Of a stretch of 64,000 bases of DNA, positions 59,062 to 64,000 are shown piece after piece. Both the position numbers and the translations under genes were made by a program. The DNA is taken from contig NZ_NOIQ01000008.1 in the NCBI RefSeq assembly GCF_004136575.1, positions 1 through 64,000 on the forward strand, given 5' to 3'. The notes beneath the pieces are model-generated. The model did not search any database and was not told the origin of the DNA. It saw only the letters and a program-made list of their open reading frames with translations. The DNA comes from Rothia koreensis. Its GTDB lineage: Bacteria > Actinomycetota > Actinomycetes > Actinomycetales > Micrococcaceae. The stretch's first letter is position 1; each line of letters opens with the position of its first letter.

Positions 59062-60039
59062 TCAGGCCCGCCGGGACCGCTGGACGTAGGAGCCGTACAG
59101 CGTGCGATAGGCGGAGGGGGACAGGCGCAGGAGAAGGCCCGCGGCACCGAAGAACGGGGCCGTCTTGAGCGTCCTCAGTACCAGGGGCAACCGCATGGCC
59201 TCCTGGCAACCCTTCACATAGCCGCGCAGGTTCTCCGGCCGCAGCCTGAGGGCGGTTTGTGCGGCGTTCAAGAAGCACAGAACCCACGCGACCGCGAGGG
59301 CGTTCTTCTCCGTCTCGGTTCCCAGGTGTGCATTCGTCGTCATCTTGAGGTGCTCGACATGGCGCCAGCAGTCCTCCAAGGGAGGACAGGCTGATGATGT
59401 GACGGGCGATTCGTCGACCGAGTACCAGTGCAGGGCATCGCGCAAAACCTTCACCCTGCGTGCCCGCTTGAAGGCCGGGACCGTGAACGCTTCGTCCTTG
59501 ATATTGCCGATCGGAGGAAACGTCACCCCGCGAATGCGGCTTGCCCGATAGATCTTGTCCCAGGCGTAGGGAGTCATTTCGTCCCGCAGCACCTGCAACA
59601 TCGCATCGTGGCCGGTGCAGGTCCCCGGTTCACCCCGGCGTCGATACGTGGTCTCGCCCGATTCGTGGTGCAGGCAATGCGCGCACACGATCACATCGCT
59701 CGTCGGCGTCACCGCGTTGTGCATGGTTTCCAGGAACGTCGGCGTGTACTGGTCGTCCGAGTCGAGAAAAGCAATCCATTGCCCCTCCGCCTCCCGGAGC
59801 CCGTGGTTCCGGGTCTCCGCCAGACCGAGATGCTGTTGATTCTCCAGGTAGCGGATTCGGGGGTCCGGATGCTCCCCGAGGTATTCGGCGACTACCAATT
59901 TGAGGTCATCGGGTGATGCGTCATTGACGATCAGCAGTTCGAAGTCCGGGTCCGTTTGGCCCGTGACACTCTTGATGGCGCGTTCGATCGTGCCCGCCGT
60001 GTTGAAGGCAGGCATGATCACACTCGTTCGAGGTGACAT
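59062..60039 (-). CDS. family 2 glycosyltransferase
   Basis: 325 residues. GT-A fold: TSVIMPAFNTAGTIERAIKS at the N-terminus, LLIVNDASPDD (nucleotide-sugar binding), QHLGLAETRNHGL, WIAFLDSDD (DXD-type metal site). Likely adds sugar to a cell-envelope polymer; the acceptor is unknown. C-terminus is basic. It is a host gene just outside attR. Confidence 0.88.
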   Translation of the reverse strand: MSPRTSVIMPAFNTAGTIERAIKSVTGQTDPDFELLIVNDASPDDLKLVVAEYLGEHPDPRIRYLENQQHLGLAETRNHGLREAEGQWIAFLDSDDQYTPTFLETMHNAVTPTSDVIVCAHCLHHESGETTYRRRGEPGTCTGHDAMLQVLRDEMTPYAWDKIYRASRIRGVTFPPIGNIKDEAFTVPAFKRARRVKVLRDALHWYSVDESPVTSSACPPLEDCWRHVEHLKMTTNAHLGTETEKNALAVAWVLCFLNAAQTALRLRPENLRGYVKGCQEAMRLPLVLRTLKTAPFFGAAGLLLRLSPSAYRTLYGSYVQRSRRA

Positions 60040-60154
60040 GATGTGTGGTTCTCCCGTGGTTCTAGACGGTGATTCGACTATACGTGGGAGGAGACCACGG
60101 CTGGTCCATTGTGACGCCGATCGCTCTTCACGTGCGTCCGGCTACACTATGAGC

Positions 60155-60643
60155 ATGCCCAAGGAACCACGTGACCCCCAGCTCGCGCCGTTCTGGGAGG
60201 ACGTCCGGCGAACGGTTCCGGGCCTGCCGAAGGAGCTGCCGGGTCGGGAACACGTATGGGCCTTCGGCGCCACCGCTGAGCAAGCTGATGAACTGCTCCG
60301 TCTGGTGCTCGAGGGAACCAAGACGGGTACGTCGAGCTCCCTCTGGGACTACGAGGCCGACCAGGAATCCCTCCCGCGAGTGGGCCAATACGACGTCGTC
60401 CTGGACGGTTCGGGCACAGCCCGCGCGGTGCTGAGAACCACCCGGGTCGACGTCGTGCCGTTCGGACTGGTCGGCGAAGACCACGCCTTCGCAGAGGGAG
60501 AGGGGGACCGCACGCTGGCATTCTGGCGAGACGTGCACCGCGATTTCTTCGAACGGTTCGCCAGCCACGACCGAGGTTTTCGCGAGGACATGCCGGTGGT
60601 CTGCGAACGCTTCCGTGTGGTGTATCCGGCCGTTCGCACCTGA
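60155..60643 (+). CDS. ASCH-domain protein
   Basis: 162 residues. HVWAFGATAEQADELLRLVL, EGTKTGTSSSLWDYE, LPRVGQYDVVLDGSGTARAV, VPFGLVGEDHAFAEGEGDRT, FWRDVHRDFF: an ASCH (DUF984-like) domain, a fold related to PUA and thought to bind RNA or modified nucleosides. No Shine-Dalgarno; a TACACT at 60143-60148 suggests a leaderless start at ATG 60155 (ATG 60149 is the alternative). Confidence 0.85.
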   Translation: MPKEPRDPQLAPFWEDVRRTVPGLPKELPGREHVWAFGATAEQADELLRLVLEGTKTGTSSSLWDYEADQESLPRVGQYDVVLDGSGTARAVLRTTRVDVVPFGLVGEDHAFAEGEGDRTLAFWRDVHRDFFERFASHDRGFREDMPVVCERFRVVYPAVRT

Positions 60644-60674
60644 CCGGGTCTTGCCGGGCGTAGTCGGCGGCCCC

Positions 60675-62291
60675 TCAGAATCCGCCGTCGTTGTACACGA
60701 ATTCCCCTCCGACCACCGTGGCCAGCGCCGAAACGTCTCCAGTGTCTTCGGCAGCGGATCCCACGATGTCGCGATCGAGCACGGTGAGGTCGGCGTCCAT
60801 GCCGGCCCTGAGCGTCCCCAGGTGGTCCTCGTCGTGGGTCAAGTAGGCGCTGTCCGAGGTCAAGGCATGCAACGCCGCCCGCTGGTCGATCCGCTGGTCC
60901 TCGCCCAAGGTGGAACCGCCACTGGTCCGTCGCGTGACCGCGGTGTGGAACGTCGACAAGGCATCCATGGGCGTGATCGGGCAGTCGGAATGCATTCCGA
61001 AGTGCAGCCCGCCCTTCTGCGCATCCCGCGTCGGGTCGATTCTGGAGGCCCGATCGGCGCCGATGAATTGGTCCCGATGACGGTCTCCCCAGTAATAGAT
61101 ATGATTCGCAAAAATTGATGCAACGGAATCGGATTCGACCAGGGAAGAAATGTCTTCGACCGACGCCATTTGAAGATGTTCGAGCCGGTGCCTGGGGTCT
61201 TGCTGCCCCGACGCCTCGCGCAATGCTGCGAATGCGCGGGCCACCGTCGAAATGGCGAGGTCGCCGTTGGCATGGACGGCGCATTGGCCCCCGGCGTCGT
61301 CGATGTGCCGCAGAATATCCACGAGCTCTTCGGGGGAATAGAGAAGCTCGCCGCATTCGGTGTCGAGGCAGGAATACGGTTCTTTGAGCGCACCGGAGAG
61401 ACCCTGAATTGAGCCGTCGGACCAGAACTTGGCGCCCGCGACCCGGTAGTTTCCGGATGCGGGCTGTGCGAAGAGGTCGGGTGAATCGTTCAAGTAGTCC
61501 TGGGCGAGGTCTGCCCTGATATATCCGGTGACCCTCAACGGGATATTGCCCTGGGCGGCCAGCGACCGCCATGTCCGGAGTTCGTCGTCCCCTGCCATGA
61601 TTCCGACGGCGAGGTCGTGGATCGAGGTCATACCGCGTCGGACGGCGACGTCGGCCGCGTCTCGTGCCGCCTGTTCTATGTCGGATTCCGAGGGCTGTGG
61701 CATCGCGTCCAGCGCCGCGTGCACGGCCCCCATTTCCCACATCAGACCGGTCAGTCTTCCGGATTCATCACGGATGAAGTGGCCGTTCGCCGGGTCCGGA
61801 CGGTCCTCGTGAATGCCGGCCAGGTCGAGGGCCTTCGAATTGGCCACGACGAAGTGGGCCGAAATGTGCGAGATGACCACGGGCACGTCCACGCTCACGG
61901 CGTCCAGGTCATCCCGGGTCGGGTGACGTCCTTCCGTGAGCAGCGTGTTGTCGTACCCCCATCCCCGCAACCACTGCCCGTCCGACACGGACGCCAGGTC
62001 GGAACGGAGGGCATCTTGGATATCCGCGATGGAGTATTCACCCGTGCTGCGGCAGTCGGTCCAGTTCTGGGTCAGGCCGAAGAAAATGGGGTGGACATGG
62101 GACTCGACGAGACCGGGGACGACGACGGCGCCGTCGAGGTCCACCTGCCTGGCTCCGGACCCGGTGGCCGCCCGGGCCTCGTCAAGAGTACCGGCCGACA
62201 GCACGCGGCCCTGGTCCACCGCCAAGGCCTCGACCGGCTCGCTCCAGGCATCGGTGCGGATGGTTCCGTTGAAGAACGTGGTGGCTGGCAT
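60675..62291 (-). CDS. amidohydrolase (YtcJ-like)
   Basis: 538 residues. Metal-dependent hydrolase: GLVESHVHPIFFGL (HxH), a central LHMHANGD-like AVHANGDLAIS, HRLEHLQMAS and HSDCPITPMDAL. YtcJ-type enzymes hydrolyse N-acyl or exocyclic amide bonds of varied substrates; the natural substrate is not known. It starts directly where the transporter gene ends (on this strand), so the enzyme probably acts on the imported compound. Confidence 0.87.
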   Translation of the reverse strand: MPATTFFNGTIRTDAWSEPVEALAVDQGRVLSAGTLDEARAATGSGARQVDLDGAVVVPGLVESHVHPIFFGLTQNWTDCRSTGEYSIADIQDALRSDLASVSDGQWLRGWGYDNTLLTEGRHPTRDDLDAVSVDVPVVISHISAHFVVANSKALDLAGIHEDRPDPANGHFIRDESGRLTGLMWEMGAVHAALDAMPQPSESDIEQAARDAADVAVRRGMTSIHDLAVGIMAGDDELRTWRSLAAQGNIPLRVTGYIRADLAQDYLNDSPDLFAQPASGNYRVAGAKFWSDGSIQGLSGALKEPYSCLDTECGELLYSPEELVDILRHIDDAGGQCAVHANGDLAISTVARAFAALREASGQQDPRHRLEHLQMASVEDISSLVESDSVASIFANHIYYWGDRHRDQFIGADRASRIDPTRDAQKGGLHFGMHSDCPITPMDALSTFHTAVTRRTSGGSTLGEDQRIDQRAALHALTSDSAYLTHDEDHLGTLRAGMDADLTVLDRDIVGSAAEDTGDVSALATVVGGEFVYNDGGF

Positions 62292-63752
62292 TCAGGAGGA
62301 CCTCACTTTTTTGCTTGTCGTGCGCGTATCCGGGGAGCTGGTACCTCCCCGCAGTGCGATGGACCGGAGAGCTTTGGGGGCCGGGGCCACGAACCTGCCG
62401 ATGAGGATCACCAGCAGGTTGGCGGCCAGCGCGGGAACTCCGATATTGACCCCGCTGAATGTGGCACCCGAGACGTAGAAACCGATCGACGCGACCGAGC
62501 CGACCGCGAGCCCGAGCGCGATAACACTCGGCCTGACCCGGGCCGGGAAAATCATGAGCGCCACGGGGACAATGAACTGGGTGATTCCGTAGTAGGAGGT
62601 GTTGATCAGCGTTCCCATGATCGAGGGAGCGGCGAGGGTCAGCACGATGGAGATGGCCAGATACACGAAGATGACCGCCTGAGTAAGTGGCTTCTGCCTG
62701 GCCTCACTGACGTGGGGGACGATGTTCCTCGATACCAGCGTGCCGATGACAAGCGCTGATGCCGCAAGTACGACGATCGCGCACAACGCGGCGCCGCCGG
62801 CGACCAGGCCCAGCAGCCAGTCGGGCAGCAACTGGCGGGCGACCTCGATGAAAGCCAGGTTGGTGTCCGCCCCGCTCAGCCCGGGGGCCGCGGAGATCGC
62901 GAAGAATGAGGTCAACAGCAGGAACGGGTACATGAGCATGTACAGCGGCATGGCGATCTGACTGCGCCTGATTCCCACGGGTGATTTTCCGCTGACCACG
63001 GCTTGGACCACGAAGGGGAACATATAGAAGCCCAGAGTCTGGAACAGCAGCGTCGAGATCGTATTGATCATGGGCGGCCCGGCGGGGATCGTGCTGTGGG
63101 AGGACCCCAGGTCGGCTTCGGCGACGATGGTCGCGACGTTCGGCCCCTTGCTCAGGACGAAGACGGCGACCAGGACGATCACGAAAACCAGCGCGAAGTC
63201 TTTCAGGAAACTCACGTAGGCCGGTGCCCTGATTCCGGACAGCAGCACGAACACCAGGGATATGCCGACGCCGATCAGGACCGTCACCAGGGGACTCAGC
63301 CCCAGACCGAGGCCGCTGAGGGCCACTTCGAGGCCGGTCAATTGCAATTGGGCCCAGGGGACCATGAACACGACGCCGAGCACGGCGGCCGTCAGTTCCA
63401 GAGTCCGGGAGTTGAAGTGACCCCGCAAAATATCCGGCAGGTTGACCGCATCGTATTTGCGGCCGGCCTTCCACAGCAGGGGGAGGAGGAAATAGCCGAT
63501 GGGATACCCCAACAGGATGTATCCCATGAACCAGACGGAGTACATCACACCGTCTGCGTAGACGCCCCCGGGAAATCCGATGATCGTGCCGATCGAATAG
63601 ACCTCGCCCACGACCATGATGAAGATGACGATGGAGCCGAAGCTTCGACCGCCGACCATGAAGTCCGAGGTCGAGGAGCCGGCGCCGACTCGTGAATACA
63701 GGCCGAGACCGACGGCGACCAGCAGGACCAGGACAAACATCGCAATGGTCAT
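62292..63752 (-). CDS. sodium:solute symporter family transporter
   Basis: 486 residues with about 13 membrane helices. SSS-family marks: DFMVGGRSFGSIVIFIM, GYPIGYFLLPLLWKAGRKYD, PDILRGHFNSRTLELTAAVL, PWAQLQLTGLEVALSGLGL. Start at 63752 overlaps the DUF3311 stop (ATGA). It likely imports the substrate of the adjacent amidohydrolase using the sodium gradient. Confidence 0.88.
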   Translation of the reverse strand: MTIAMFVLVLLVAVGLGLYSRVGAGSSTSDFMVGGRSFGSIVIFIMVVGEVYSIGTIIGFPGGVYADGVMYSVWFMGYILLGYPIGYFLLPLLWKAGRKYDAVNLPDILRGHFNSRTLELTAAVLGVVFMVPWAQLQLTGLEVALSGLGLGLSPLVTVLIGVGISLVFVLLSGIRAPAYVSFLKDFALVFVIVLVAVFVLSKGPNVATIVAEADLGSSHSTIPAGPPMINTISTLLFQTLGFYMFPFVVQAVVSGKSPVGIRRSQIAMPLYMLMYPFLLLTSFFAISAAPGLSGADTNLAFIEVARQLLPDWLLGLVAGGAALCAIVVLAASALVIGTLVSRNIVPHVSEARQKPLTQAVIFVYLAISIVLTLAAPSIMGTLINTSYYGITQFIVPVALMIFPARVRPSVIALGLAVGSVASIGFYVSGATFSGVNIGVPALAANLLVILIGRFVAPAPKALRSIALRGGTSSPDTRTTSKKVRSS

Positions 63753-63994
63753 GAATGCATCTCTCCGGTCTGCTCGTCCACGTCGTCGAGCTGGTAGTCG
63801 GCGTCCTTGTCGAAGAGCCGCCAACTGATCCACATGGCCAGGCTCATGAACGGAAACATCGCAAACATGAATGCCAGGACCGCGGGTATTCCGAGGAACT
63901 TCGCGGGTGAACTGCCGAGAAGCAGAATCCCCGTGATCAGAAGGACCCCTGGCACGATGAGCGCGATCGTCACGCTCGCCATTCTGGGAATCAT
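63749..63994 (-). CDS. DUF3311 small membrane protein
   Basis: 81 residues, two helices (TIALIVPGVLLITGILLLG and IPAVLAFMFAMFPFMSLAMW) and an acidic tail. DUF3311 proteins accompany SSS symporters as a small partner. The true start may be 63982 or lie at 63994 near the window edge. Confidence 0.8.
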   Translation of the reverse strand: MIPRMASVTIALIVPGVLLITGILLLGSSPAKFLGIPAVLAFMFAMFPFMSLAMWISWRLFDKDADYQLDDVDEQTGEMHS

Positions 63995-64000
63995 TGCCCC

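Overview
The window is a stretch of high-GC actinobacterial chromosome carrying one complete, apparently intact siphovirus prophage. Gene order on the left (hisI, trpE, a Trp-associated membrane protein, an HGxxPAAW-type protein, trpC, trpB, trpA, lgt, gltB, gltD, pyk) together with strong C/G third-position bias fits Micrococcales, most likely Micrococcaceae; this is inferred from family content and order, and I cannot name the genus.

Layout. 1-13.8 kb: a rightward biosynthetic cluster. hisI and the trp genes are tightly packed or overlapping (trpC/trpB by 11 nt, trpB/trpA by 4 nt), followed by lgt and then gltB-gltD, which has its own 420-nt leader and ends at a strong terminator. trpG, trpD and trpF are absent here. 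13.9-15.2 kb: two leftward genes (membrane protein, flavodoxin-like) separated by a 57-bp near-perfect palindrome. 15.6-17.1 kb: pyk. 17.2 kb: tRNA-Leu(CAA), the integration site.

Prophage, 17244-58935 (about 41.7 kb), bounded by an identical 54-bp direct repeat that is the 3' part of the tRNA. From left to right: leftward integrase, ImmA-type protease and repressor; a divergent control region with repeated TGASTCA-type operators; Cro-like protein, BRO/KilAC antirepressor and small HTH proteins; two tandem about 90-bp two-hairpin repeats; a dense early operon of small genes with an ERF annealing protein, C5-methyltransferase, HTH initiator containing internal iterons, Ead/Ea22-like protein, SSB and RusA; a reverse-oriented cassette of three tiny genes with a consensus promoter; a structured non-coding tract; HNH genes; then TerS, TerL, portal, MuF-like, scaffold, major capsid, connectors, major tail protein, a collagen-like protein, frameshifted tail chaperones, a 1713-aa tape measure protein carrying metzincin and lytic-transglycosylase domains, Dit and other tail-tip proteins, an SGNH-hydrolase tail protein, membrane proteins, an amidase and a holin. 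Right of the holin lie three short promoter-structure-terminator units (candidate small RNAs), a leftward membrane-anchored protein, integrase arm sites and attR.

Most interesting signals. (1) Both the major capsid and the major tail genes are followed, in the -1 frame, by short related peptides (TPG...FPG...YPG/FPS) preceded by a slippery run and followed by a hairpin, suggesting programmed -1 frameshifting of both proteins. (2) The two-hairpin tandem repeats sit at the head of an operon punctuated by more than ten intrinsic terminators, which suggests an RNA-based antitermination element of the put type. (3) Three tandem candidate ncRNAs at the right end. (4) A tape measure with an embedded HExxHxxGxxH protease. 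(5) Integration replaces the host tRNA 3' end and its terminator with a diverged, covarying phage copy and removes the encoded CCA.

58.9-64.0 kb is host chromosome again: a GT2 glycosyltransferase, an ASCH-domain protein, a YtcJ-type amidohydrolase, and a sodium:solute symporter with a DUF3311 partner that runs to the edge of the window. All of this is read by eye from sequence; no database search was run.
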